From: Candidatus Aenigmatarchaeota archaeon
Lineage (GTDB): Archaea > Aenigmatarchaeota > Aenigmatarchaeia > QMZP01
Direction of reading: 5' to 3'
Assembly (NCBI GenBank): GCA_016783545.1
Contig: JADHWJ010000002.1
Span: forward strand, 65,617 to 101,482
DNA: 35,866 nt
Under the pieces are notes generated by a model. It saw only the letters and a program-made list of their open reading frames with translations, was not told the origin of the DNA and made no database searches. A program made the translations under genes and the position numbers. Shown here in pieces: positions 9,363 to 18,636 of the stretch. Position 1 is the first letter of the stretch; every line of letters starts with the position of its first letter.

Positions 9363-10325
9363 TTGTTAAAAAACATTAATTTATATTGTAAATGTTCCTT
9401 AATTATAAATATAAAGCTTTGGTTGGTTCTTTTGCTTGTTAGCATAGTTGCAATCAGTGGTTGCACTGACATTGCCTTAGATTACGGTGGAACTACATTC
9501 TGCGAAACAAGAGAGACTCAGGATGACAAGGATGATTGTTATTATCATCAGGCTAAAAACACAAAGAATCCTGCAGACTGTGCTAAGATTGAAAGTCGGG
9601 AATGGAGAGACCCTTGCTATGGTGATCTTGGCAAAGCAAAAAATGATGCTTCACTTTGCAAGCAAGCTGAAGGTGTTGGTACAAGGGACAAATGTTTATT
9701 GTATGTTGCCATAGAAACGTCTAATTATCAACTCTGCGATGATATTCAAACCGAAAGTTATAAGGATACTTGCCTCTTCCAAGGCGCCTCATCAAGCAGT
9801 GATATCTCACTTTGTGACAAGATCACAGGCAAAGTTAAAAAAGATCGTTGTGTTTCAAAGTTTACTGAAAAAGAAAAATCATGTGAGAGTATAGAGGATC
9901 AAGGAAGAAAGGATGCCTGTTATTCTAGTCTTGCTGGGGAAAATAATGATATCTCACTCTGTGACAAGATTCAGAGTCAATATAGTAAAGAGAGCTGTAT
10001 TTCTGATATTGCTGTAAAAAGAGGTGAACTTTCTCTTTGTGATGGAATTCAAGATGCTAAAGATAGGTGTTATGCTGGTGTTGCTGTAGCAAAGAAAGAC
10101 CCCACAATCTGTACAGATATTAGTGATCAAGGTTGGAAGGACAATTGCAATAACAATCTTGCTGTGACTATGAAAGATATCACACTCTGTGAGAGTGTTC
10201 AAGCTGAAGCAAGAAAAGATGCCTGTTATTCTAGTGTTGCTATAGAGAAAAAAGACCCTTCAGGTTGTGATATGCTTGAAGAAGGGACTAGCAAAGATTA
10301 TTGCATTGAACAAGCCAGTCAGTAA
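9363..10325 (+). CDS. lipoprotein-like protein of tandem Cys-pair repeats (N-terminal start uncertain, TTG)
   Basis: LLVSIVAISGC lipobox-like; about 10-11 units of ~25 aa, pattern xxDxSLCDxIxxxxxKDxCYxxxA. Confidence 0.7.
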   Translation: MLKNINLYCKCSLIINIKLWLVLLLVSIVAISGCTDIALDYGGTTFCETRETQDDKDDCYYHQAKNTKNPADCAKIESREWRDPCYGDLGKAKNDASLCKQAEGVGTRDKCLLYVAIETSNYQLCDDIQTESYKDTCLFQGASSSSDISLCDKITGKVKKDRCVSKFTEKEKSCESIEDQGRKDACYSSLAGENNDISLCDKIQSQYSKESCISDIAVKRGELSLCDGIQDAKDRCYAGVAVAKKDPTICTDISDQGWKDNCNNNLAVTMKDITLCESVQAEARKDACYSSVAIEKKDPSGCDMLEEGTSKDYCIEQASQ

Positions 10326-10326
10326 A

Positions 10327-12729
10327 CTACCCATATTCTACAATCTCTCCCATACCGCCTGGTATGGTCTTCTCAAAATTTTCTATCTGAATCTTCTCAA
10401 TCAAAAACTTATCTTCAGGTCTTGCTTTGATTAGAATTTTATTTTTAATATTCCTTGAGAGCTCTATGGATTTCTTAAATCCTGGTTTTATTGTAATAAA
10501 ATAATCAGCATTTATTCTTATAGCCATTACAGGCCCTGCCAAAACCTGCACCCTTTCATTTTCTCTATCAACCTTTACTCCAATAGAAAGCTTTAGTTCA
10601 GTGTCCTTATACCAAATTCTTTCCCCAGTAACCATGAAGCTTCCTTTTGGTAGGTATTCACCTGATGGTGGTGTTTTGCTTACCTGTTCCGGGCTGACTG
10701 AATATACATCCACTGCTCCTAATCCTCTATTCCAGGCCTTTGAGTTTGCAGCAGCAAATTCGGCTGCTTCTTTTCTGGTTTCATCTGGAACAGTATCCTC
10801 TTGCTCCATTTTAACAATAACAAATGCAGCTCCTGGTATATCCGCATGATAAACCAAATCCCTTTTTTCTGTGTGTTTCTTGATGATATTTTCATTTTGT
10901 TCTGCATTTCTCCCAGCAATAACTAGGAAACCATCAGAACTTATAAACCATTTATATTTTTCATACCATTTGGGTTTCTCGTCTATGATTGGTTTTTTTT
11001 CAGGTTCTTCTTCTCTTTTTACAACACCACCTTTTATAACAGGAATATCATTTTGTCTGTCTTCCATTGGTGCAGGTTCATCTGTTTTGGATTCAGTTAA
11101 GAATGTTGAAATACCTGTTTCTTCTTCAGGGGATCTTTCAGGTTCTTCTTTCTTATGTTCAAATTCAGCTTTCTCTTCAACAGGCTTATGCTCAAATTCT
11201 GTTTTCTTTGGCGTATGCTGTTCTTCAATTGGCTTATGCTCAAATTCAGCTTTCTCTTCAGCTTTCTCAGGGATGTATTGTTCTTTAACTGGCTCAGTTT
11301 TCTCTTCAACAGGCTCAGTTTCTGAAGGACGTTTCTCAGGCTCCTCCTCCAAGAGACCAGGTTTTATCACCTTTTCACCAATCTCTTCAGCTCTTTCTCT
11401 AATTTCTATTAGCTCCCTTTCTTTTACCTGAGCACTTTCATGAACACCTTCTAGTTTTTTTCTTGCCCATTTAGAATCTTCAAAATACTTTGCAGCGTTT
11501 TCTTTAACACTCTTCCTAAAATCGATTTCAATATCCTTTCCACCCAGGTTTAGAACAACTATACCTTCGGCCTCCCTTATATCTTTTATTAGCCCTGCTT
11601 CAGGACTTTCTTCAGACATTATCTTGGATTTTAGCTCCTCCCATGAGATACTCATTCCTCTTGCTTTCTGTATAGCATTTAAAACAGATTCAACAGATGA
11701 ATAAAAATTATATATTGCATCAGCAGATTCTTTGCTCTCCCTCTCAACCCTTTCCCATTTTTCTCTTGCGTCATCATGTACTCCCACTATCCTTTCAGCT
11801 TTTTCAACCATCACTTCTGCTTCTTTAATCTCACCTTCTGCCTTTACCTGGAGCCTTATTTCTGAGAAATAATCATCAAAGGCATCTGAAAGGCTCTCTT
11901 TCTTTATTCCTCCTGGTTTTGTTTTCAATGAAAACGGAGAGACCATGTCCTCATATAACGTTGGCTTTATCTCAATTCTTTCAAGTGCTTGCATGTATTT
12001 ATGCAAGTTGATTAGTTCTTCTGTTGTAAGACCTGTAACAGGTTTTTGGTCATCTATACCCGCTCTTTTACATAATTCCTTTGCATACATACCGCCAAAA
12101 CCAAGTTCTTTTGCGAGAAAAACAACTGTTTTTTTATCTGATGTCTTGGTCATGCTCACTAAATTATCAACACTAAGAGAAAACGGGTTTATATGCCTTG
12201 GCGGGTACTTGTAATTTATTTTTGGCTTTACTTCCCTGTCTTTCCATCTCTGTATCTCCAATGGCATTATTATATAATATAAGCTATCGCATAGTATCGT
12301 ATTCCCAGGTCTTATGAGTTCAAAAATGAGTGTATTTGTTTCTGTTTTAATTTCGATTATACTGTCGAATTCATGCTGATATATGTCTTTTATATTTCTT
12401 CCCATTAGATGTTTTCTCAGAAACATGCAGAAGCTTGGCGGTTCTATAGGAACTGGTTCTTTTTTCTTTGTTAGGAATATGCTCTTTCCATCAACATAAA
12501 GCATGTGCTTTTCCTTTGTATCAGGAACATATATCTCAAAAAGAAGCTGTTTTGTCTTGCTATCCCCATATTGATAGATTTTTCTAAAGATACCTCCCAT
12601 AAGCTTTTCTTTGAGCTCTCTCACAACAAATCTTATGTCAATGGAGGTCATTTCCTTCTTCTTCTCTATTGGTTTTATGGTTTCTGGTTGAGGAGGTTCT
12701 TCTGGTTCAGTGTTAAAATTCATATCCAT
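10327..12729 (-). CDS. Rqc2/RqcH homolog (NFACT family)
   Basis: NFACT-N (MTSIDIRFVVRELKEKLMGGIFRKIYQ...FCMFLRKHLMGRNIKDIYQHEFDSIIEI) and NFACT-R (KWYEKYKWFISSDGFLVIAGRNAEQNENIIKKH...YHADIPGAAFVIVK). Confidence 0.92.
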   Translation of the reverse strand: MDMNFNTEPEEPPQPETIKPIEKKKEMTSIDIRFVVRELKEKLMGGIFRKIYQYGDSKTKQLLFEIYVPDTKEKHMLYVDGKSIFLTKKKEPVPIEPPSFCMFLRKHLMGRNIKDIYQHEFDSIIEIKTETNTLIFELIRPGNTILCDSLYYIIMPLEIQRWKDREVKPKINYKYPPRHINPFSLSVDNLVSMTKTSDKKTVVFLAKELGFGGMYAKELCKRAGIDDQKPVTGLTTEELINLHKYMQALERIEIKPTLYEDMVSPFSLKTKPGGIKKESLSDAFDDYFSEIRLQVKAEGEIKEAEVMVEKAERIVGVHDDAREKWERVERESKESADAIYNFYSSVESVLNAIQKARGMSISWEELKSKIMSEESPEAGLIKDIREAEGIVVLNLGGKDIEIDFRKSVKENAAKYFEDSKWARKKLEGVHESAQVKERELIEIRERAEEIGEKVIKPGLLEEEPEKRPSETEPVEEKTEPVKEQYIPEKAEEKAEFEHKPIEEQHTPKKTEFEHKPVEEKAEFEHKKEEPERSPEEETGISTFLTESKTDEPAPMEDRQNDIPVIKGGVVKREEEPEKKPIIDEKPKWYEKYKWFISSDGFLVIAGRNAEQNENIIKKHTEKRDLVYHADIPGAAFVIVKMEQEDTVPDETRKEAAEFAAANSKAWNRGLGAVDVYSVSPEQVSKTPPSGEYLPKGSFMVTGERIWYKDTELKLSIGVKVDRENERVQVLAGPVMAIRINADYFITIKPGFKKSIELSRNIKNKILIKARPEDKFLIEKIQIENFEKTIPGGMGEIVEYG

Positions 12730-12780
12730 GCTATAATTTTAGGATTTAAAATTATTATAGTTAAAGAACAAATTATAATC

Positions 12781-14109
12781 ATGTATTCCAATAAAATAGA
12801 AAGTCTTCTAAAAAGGAAAAAAATAGGAATTGGCGATAATGTTTCCATATCTAGAGGAAAGGAGAGTTATGAAGGCATTCTAATGCCACAGACAGATCTT
12901 GGTGATCCTGATACAATTATAATAAAACTGGGTTCTGGATACAACATAGGTCTTGATAGTAAAGGAATAAAGATAACGAAAAACAAGGGTTCTACAAAAA
13001 ATCTTGGAAAAACAAAGAACATTAAGCTGAAATTCAATAAAAAGAAGCCACCAATATCACTTATTGCTACTGGTGGAACTATTGCTTCTAGAGTGAATTA
13101 TAAAACAGGTGGTGTATATGCATTGGAAAAACCAGAAGAGTTCCTTCAGAATATACCAGAACTGGAAAATATTGTTAATATAACAAAATCTTCAAAACCG
13201 CTCACAAAAATGAGTGAAGATATGGATAATACTCATTGGCAGAGCATAGCAAAAGCAGTTGCAAAGGAATTAAATTCTGGTGCCAAAGGTGTAATTGTTT
13301 CTCATGGAACAGATTATCTGCATTATACTGCTGCAGCTCTTTCATTCTTCTTGAAAAACCTATCCAAACCTGTTGTTTTAGTTGGTTCTCAAAGAAGTTC
13401 TGACAGGGGAAGCTCTGATGCTGGTGTAAATCTTATCTGTGCAGCTCATGTTGCTACCTCAGATATGGCTGAAGTTGGGATATGCATGCACGGTTCTAGT
13501 TCTGATGATTATTGTTTATTCAACAGAGGAACAAAGGTTCGTAAAATGGATACGCAGAGAAGAGATGCTTTCAGACCAATAAATGATCTACCACTTGCGA
13601 AGATCTATCCAGATGGAAAAATAGAGAAAATAAATTCCAAGATAAATAAGAGAACTGATAAAAAAGTAGAAGTGGATGCAAAGTTTGAACCAAAGGTTGC
13701 TCTGTTAAAGGTCTATCCTGGTGCAGATCCTGCTATTATAAACTGGTATGTATCCAAAGGATACAAGGGTTTTGTTATAGAAGGTTCTGGTCTTGGTCAT
13801 GTGCCTACACAGTGCCGGAATTCATGGACAGAAGTGATAAAAAAATACACTAAAAAAGGGATTCCCTTTGTAATTGCACCTCAAACCCTATATGGAAGGA
13901 TCAACGAAAGCGTCTATACCAACCTAAGGCTATTATACAAGGAAGCAGGTGCTATTTCCGGGCAAGATATGCTCCCAGAGACTGCCTACGTAAAGCTGGG
14001 ATGGATCCTAGGGCATACTTCTGACCTTAGTAAAGTCAGGGAAATGATCTCCACAAACTATGCCGGAGAGATTTCTAAGAGAACTTTGCCAGGAACATTC
14101 CTATATTAG
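12781..14109 (+). CDS. gatD: Glu-tRNA(Gln) amidotransferase subunit D
   Basis: SLIATGGTIASRVNYKTGGVYAL; VIVSHGTDYLHYTAAALSFFL; GatD-like N-terminal domain; ATG at 12781. Confidence 0.93.
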   Translation: MYSNKIESLLKRKKIGIGDNVSISRGKESYEGILMPQTDLGDPDTIIIKLGSGYNIGLDSKGIKITKNKGSTKNLGKTKNIKLKFNKKKPPISLIATGGTIASRVNYKTGGVYALEKPEEFLQNIPELENIVNITKSSKPLTKMSEDMDNTHWQSIAKAVAKELNSGAKGVIVSHGTDYLHYTAAALSFFLKNLSKPVVLVGSQRSSDRGSSDAGVNLICAAHVATSDMAEVGICMHGSSSDDYCLFNRGTKVRKMDTQRRDAFRPINDLPLAKIYPDGKIEKINSKINKRTDKKVEVDAKFEPKVALLKVYPGADPAIINWYVSKGYKGFVIEGSGLGHVPTQCRNSWTEVIKKYTKKGIPFVIAPQTLYGRINESVYTNLRLLYKEAGAISGQDMLPETAYVKLGWILGHTSDLSKVREMISTNYAGEISKRTLPGTFLY

Positions 14110-14123
14110 ATTAATCTTTTTTT
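14108..14123 (+). terminator. short palindrome plus T-tract after gatD
   Basis: AGATTAATCTTTTTTT. Confidence 0.4.
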
Positions 14124-14154
14124 ATATTATATCCCTCTTAACTGACAATATAAA

Positions 14155-14550
14155 GGGGAGACGACTGAGTGGTCGTACACATTCCCTTCCCAGAAGATGT
14201 GTTTTGATATGGCAGCCGCCTCCCCCAGACTTTAATGGTGTTTCAGCCATCCCGGAAAGAGTCTATCTTTCCCCGGATCCCAGTCCTTGGTGACCCTAAT
14301 GGTTGGCCACCACGGATGAGTTTCAGTCACCTCTTCCTTAGGCAACTTTTCATTCTTAGCCCCCCTTACGTCAGTGGCACATTGGTCTTCGTTCTCCTTC
14401 AAATTTTTCCCCCTTTGGACCTTCCGGTACGGTTTACGTAACCGGCCTTCAGGCGCGGTACTGCCATCTTCTGCCTGTCCTCCGGAACGGTTTGCAGCGC
14501 TTCGGCATTCCATCTATCCTTCTTCTTTCCTCTACTCATAGGCTTTCCCC
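14155..14550 (-). ncRNA. large structured RNA candidate, family not identified (strand inferred from purine richness)
   Basis: GC-rich noncoding block in AT-rich DNA; paired ends GGGGA/TCCCC; long-range ATGGCAG(TA)CCGC:GCGG-CTGCCAT; hairpins CCGGGGAAAGA-TAGAC-TCTTTCCGG, GGTGGCC-AACCATTA-GGTCACC, CGGTT-ACGTA-AACCG, ACGAC-CACTCA-GTCGT. Confidence 0.65.
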
Positions 14551-14734
14551 AAGACTTACAGTAGACAAAGAAAATGTTAAGAAAACGATACCAAGAGCTA
14601 AAAATCCCCTTTCAATGCTCTTTGATTAAGAAAAAATACTGGTTGAAGAATAACTATTGTAAAAGACTACTTATAAAGATTCCCCTATTTCCCCCACTTT
14701 AATGCTTATTTTATGGCAAAATCAAATAGTATGT

Positions 14735-15331
14735 ATGAAAATAGTTTTATGCGATATTGACGGTACAATATCATGGGATCATAAAAGAAAGCATTTCTGT
14801 GCCAATAAAACCGGTGCTAAAATTTCAATGAAAACTGTCAGGGAAAATTATAGTATTGGAAAATTTCTTACAGAAAAACAGAGAAAAATATACTATAATC
14901 TGACATTTTCTAATAAATATACTCATATGGATATACCAAGAAAGGGTGCAAAAGAAACCCTTAAGAAACTTTCCAAAAAATATATAATTGTTTATTTTAC
15001 AGCCAGAACAGAAAAAAGAATGAAAAAAGGAACATTGGAATGGTTAAAGAAACACAATTTCCCATACCCGGACAATAAGAAAGTATTCCTTTTTATGAAA
15101 TCAAGATTCAATACTGAGACAAAGGATGATGTGAAATATAAAGAAGAGGCAATTAGAAAAACAAAGGAGCTAGGAGAACCATTCGCATCAATAGATGATC
15201 TTTCGTACACAAAAAAAATATATGAAGGTGCTGGATTCAAATCAATTATAATAGAAACACCTCAGAATAGCACCAAGCCTGGTAAGAAAGTAAAGAACTG
15301 GTCGGAAATAAGGAAAAAATTATTTATTTAA
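14735..15331 (+). CDS. HAD-superfamily hydrolase
   Basis: MKIVLCDIDGTISWD; YIIVYFTARTEKRMKKGTLEWLKKHNFPYP. Confidence 0.75.
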   Translation: MKIVLCDIDGTISWDHKRKHFCANKTGAKISMKTVRENYSIGKFLTEKQRKIYYNLTFSNKYTHMDIPRKGAKETLKKLSKKYIIVYFTARTEKRMKKGTLEWLKKHNFPYPDNKKVFLFMKSRFNTETKDDVKYKEEAIRKTKELGEPFASIDDLSYTKKIYEGAGFKSIIIETPQNSTKPGKKVKNWSEIRKKLFI

Positions 15332-15376
15332 TTCTTCCCAAATATGTAGAATCTTTATATATAATTAATCCAATTA

Positions 15377-15400
15377 CATATTAAACAGCTGTTTAATATG
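15377..15400. promoter_or_regulatory. 24-bp perfect palindrome, candidate operator for the wHTH gene
   Basis: CATATTAAACAGCTGTTTAATATG, downstream of TATA-like TTTATATA and 8 nt before the ATG. Confidence 0.75.
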
Positions 15401-15408
15401 GTGATAAC

Positions 15409-15648
15409 ATGTCAAAAGGTCCAGATGCTAAAAAGATTGATGATATAATGAAAGTTCTTAAAAGAACGGGAAAAGAAGGAATATGGATAAGAGAATTAGC
15501 AAGACAGGCAGGTATGCCCATAGCAACTGTCTTTTATTACCTAAACAACTTTATGCAAGATAATATTAAAATTGAACCTGCCATTTTTGGTAGTATTGAG
15601 CATAAACAAATGAAAATTGTAAAATTAAGGAGAGACAAAAATGTTTAA
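15409..15648 (+). CDS. small winged-helix DNA-binding protein
   Basis: IWIRELARQAGMPIATVFYYLNNFM; SD GTGAT before ATG. Confidence 0.7.
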   Translation: MSKGPDAKKIDDIMKVLKRTGKEGIWIRELARQAGMPIATVFYYLNNFMQDNIKIEPAIFGSIEHKQMKIVKLRRDKNV

Positions 15649-16690
15649 CTTGCTTAAACTACATCAGTCAATTGATATCGGTCCCAACTCTTGGATATGT
15701 TTTGGTGGAAATAATTTGCATGAAGAAGTAAAATTAGCAATTGAAAGAAGTGGTAGGACACGCAAAGAAATTGTAAGGGATCTCTCTGAAAAATTCAACT
15801 GTAGTAAAGGGCCATTTGAAGAATCATTCTATAATCATAAATGGATACCAATACCAATATTAAATTTTCTTATTGATAATAGAATAATGTTCAAAAATGT
15901 CATTTTAAGAAATACAGAAAAATTAAAAGTAAATACATCAAAAGCAAAACCAATTACAGCAGTGAAAAATTTAACAATTGATTTATGTAAAATAGCTGGA
16001 GCATTTGCAGCAGATGGTAATTTACATTTCAGAATAGGGTTTCAAGGAAAATCGAAAAAACATATGAATCTTTTTGATGATTATTTTAGATTAGGTAAAC
16101 TTTATAGATTTAGAACAAACAATATCAAGTTGGCTTCAAAATTTGCTACAAAAATAAATCAGAAAAACATAAGGATGTGGCAAGATTATAATATAGATTT
16201 AACGGACGGATATAAGATATCAGTAAAAAAATATAAGAAATTAATAGAGAAAACGTTTAACTTAAATTTACCCAAATTAAGAGAATTTAGAAATGCATGG
16301 AGATTGAACTTTTCAAATAAAATTATAGCAAGATATCTAACAACATTTTTTGGTTTTCCAACTGGTAAAAAGACTATGGTTGTTAATGAACCTAAAATTA
16401 TAAAAGATAGAGGAAACAAGTTTAGAGGAGCATTCTTACAAGGTCTTCTCACATTTGATGGGTGTGTAAATAAAAGAGGTGTGGTATATTTTCTTAGTAA
16501 AAGTAAAAGATTAATTAACTCTGCAAATGAAATTATGATTAACAATAATATAAATCCGCAGATTTATAATGATATTAAAAGGGAAAGATGGCAAATAAGG
16601 CTTAGAAAAATAGACTCTGAAAAATGTTTGAAGTTCTTTGAGCCATATACGGAAAAATGGTCGAAATTAAAGGTGTATTATGGACTATAA
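15641..16690 (+). CDS. free-standing LAGLIDADG homing endonuclease-like protein
   Basis: two motifs: LCKIAGAFAADGNLHF and FLQGLLTFDGCVN; N-terminal HTH-like segment. Confidence 0.82.
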   Translation: MFNLLKLHQSIDIGPNSWICFGGNNLHEEVKLAIERSGRTRKEIVRDLSEKFNCSKGPFEESFYNHKWIPIPILNFLIDNRIMFKNVILRNTEKLKVNTSKAKPITAVKNLTIDLCKIAGAFAADGNLHFRIGFQGKSKKHMNLFDDYFRLGKLYRFRTNNIKLASKFATKINQKNIRMWQDYNIDLTDGYKISVKKYKKLIEKTFNLNLPKLREFRNAWRLNFSNKIIARYLTTFFGFPTGKKTMVVNEPKIIKDRGNKFRGAFLQGLLTFDGCVNKRGVVYFLSKSKRLINSANEIMINNNINPQIYNDIKRERWQIRLRKIDSEKCLKFFEPYTEKWSKLKVYYGL

Positions 16691-18098
16691 AAAATTAGGC
16701 TTTAAATGTGGTTTGGAAATTCATCAACAATTACAAACTAAAGAAAAATTATTTTGTTCTTGTAGATCGCAACTTGCACCAAAAAATAGTCCCTTCTTAG
16801 AAATTAAAAGAAAACTAAGACCAGTTGCTGGTGAAACAGGTGAAATAGATATTGCCGCTTTACACGAGACTTTTAAAAGCAAAGATTTTATCTACAGGTC
16901 ATACCAAAACGAGTCATGTGCAGTTGAGCTGGATAGTGAGCCAATTCACTTGGTAAACACGGAGGCTCTATATATTGCACTTACAATTGCAAAAATGTTT
17001 AACTGTGAAACACCTGATGAGATACAAGTAATGAGAAAGATAGTATTGGATGGGAGTGCAGTATCCTCCTTCCAAAGGACAATGCTTGTAGGCCTAAATG
17101 GTTATATTGAAACAGGGTTTGGAAAAGTTGGTATAGAAAACGTTTATTTAGAAGAAGACGCTTGCCAGATAATAAAAAAGGAAAAACATAAGGTAATCTA
17201 TGGTCTAGATAGACTTGGAATACCACTAGTTGAGATAGGAACAACGCCTAACATACCAAATCCAGAACAGGCAAAGATTGTTGCTGAAAAAATAGGAATG
17301 ATTCTTCGTTCAACAGAAAAGGTGAAAAAAGGCCTTGGAACAATAAGACAGGATCTGAATGTTTCAATAAAAGGTGGTAACAGAATTGAAATAAAAGGTG
17401 TACAGAAATTGAATAACATTCAAAAACTTCTAGAAAATGAAGTTAAAAGACAAGAGAAAATGATATTAAAAGGGAAAAAAGTAACAATGGATGTTAGAAA
17501 GGCAGTAAATAATAAAACTAAGTTTTTGAGACCCATTCCCGGCGCATTTCGTTTGTACCCAGAAACGGATTCCATAACAATACAGATAACCAATGAAATG
17601 CTTTCTAAGATAAAAATACCTGAAATAATAGAGGATAAAATAGAAAGAATTAAAAAGAAATATAAGATAAATGATGAGATAGCAAAACAGATTGTAAAGG
17701 AGGGCAAGACAGCTCTCTTTGAGATTCTTGTAAAGGATTTTGAAATAAAGCTGATCTCAGCCACACTAACTTCTTATATGAAAGAAACAGATGTTTCTCA
17801 GAAACAGGTGCAAGATATTTTCAGTCTTTTAAAGAAGAACAAAATAAACGATCCTTCCAAAGAATCAGTTAAAGAACTTTTGGAGAGCAAGGATCCAGGA
17901 GCTATAGTAGATAAACTAAAATCTGGAGAAGATATTGATATTGAAAAGATAGTTGAAAAAGTAATCAATGAAAATCCTTCTGTAACGAAGACAGGTAGGC
18001 CTGAGAATGCCTTGATGGGTCTAGTAATGAAAGAAACCAGGGGCAAGATTCCTGGCAGTACTGTTATGAGGATTATACAGAAGAAGCTGAAAAAGTAA
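16680..18098 (+). CDS. gatE: Glu-tRNA(Gln) amidotransferase subunit E (possibly shorter than typical GatE)
   Basis: GLEIHQQLQTKEKLFCSC; PVAGETGEIDIAAL; C-terminal GatB/YqeY-like NPSVTKTGRPENALMGLVMKETRGK. Confidence 0.92.
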   Translation: MDYKKLGFKCGLEIHQQLQTKEKLFCSCRSQLAPKNSPFLEIKRKLRPVAGETGEIDIAALHETFKSKDFIYRSYQNESCAVELDSEPIHLVNTEALYIALTIAKMFNCETPDEIQVMRKIVLDGSAVSSFQRTMLVGLNGYIETGFGKVGIENVYLEEDACQIIKKEKHKVIYGLDRLGIPLVEIGTTPNIPNPEQAKIVAEKIGMILRSTEKVKKGLGTIRQDLNVSIKGGNRIEIKGVQKLNNIQKLLENEVKRQEKMILKGKKVTMDVRKAVNNKTKFLRPIPGAFRLYPETDSITIQITNEMLSKIKIPEIIEDKIERIKKKYKINDEIAKQIVKEGKTALFEILVKDFEIKLISATLTSYMKETDVSQKQVQDIFSLLKKNKINDPSKESVKELLESKDPGAIVDKLKSGEDIDIEKIVEKVINENPSVTKTGRPENALMGLVMKETRGKIPGSTVMRIIQKKLKK

Positions 18099-18398
18099 TT
18101 ATTCAACAATTGATACTATGAGCCTTTTCAATATATCTGCATCATAGTCGCAAAATCCAATACTTGGGGCGATTTTTTCTCCTGTATTAGCCAATGCACC
18201 TGACAAACGTTCTGGTACTTCACCACCGTAAAGTTCTCTGATATCTTCTTCCACTAAAAACGGTGGAACTGAAGATGGTAATGATTTTCTCAATCTTTTA
18301 CAAAATTGTGTACCAGCTTCTATTCCAAGATCTCTAATTGTTGAGCCGTTAAGAGTTTCGTCTACATATTCACAGATATCTCTTGCATTATATGACAT
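18099..18398 (-). CDS. hypothetical protein
   Basis: 99 aa ORF with strong upstream GAGGAGG SD. Confidence 0.55.
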   Translation of the reverse strand: MSYNARDICEYVDETLNGSTIRDLGIEAGTQFCKRLRKSLPSSVPPFLVEEDIRELYGGEVPERLSGALANTGEKIAPSIGFCDYDADILKRLIVSIVE

Positions 18399-18636
18399 AT
18401 TTTTCCTCCTCTAATATAGAGCTTCCATACCACCACTCTTTGCCAGATAAAACCAAAAGGGGAGAGTTTTAACTCACCAATAAAACCTGAAATAAAACTT
18501 AAACATTTAACTTTCTTCAGAAATAAAGTGAGCTAATGGCCAATGACACTATCGGCTAAAAAAATAACCGAATTCATTATATGTAGTGCCTTGGTATGCG
18601 CTCATAACGTATATTTGTAAAGAAGAATATTTAAAC

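Noticed and set aside
10871-11431. 186-aa plus-strand Ser-rich ORF
   Set aside because: Antisense shadow of the repetitive NFACT linker
12505-12780. N-terminal 92-residue extension of the gatD ORF
   Set aside because: Overlaps the NFACT gene start on the other strand; GatD homology begins at the ATG at 12781
14232-14513. 93-aa minus-strand ORF in the GC-rich block
   Set aside because: Unlikely protein; the block is better explained by RNA secondary structure (paired ends, long-range helix)
14155-14550. Assignment as RNase P RNA, SRP RNA or group II intron
   Set aside because: Conserved family motifs not recognized by eye on either strand; left as unassigned pending a covariance-model search
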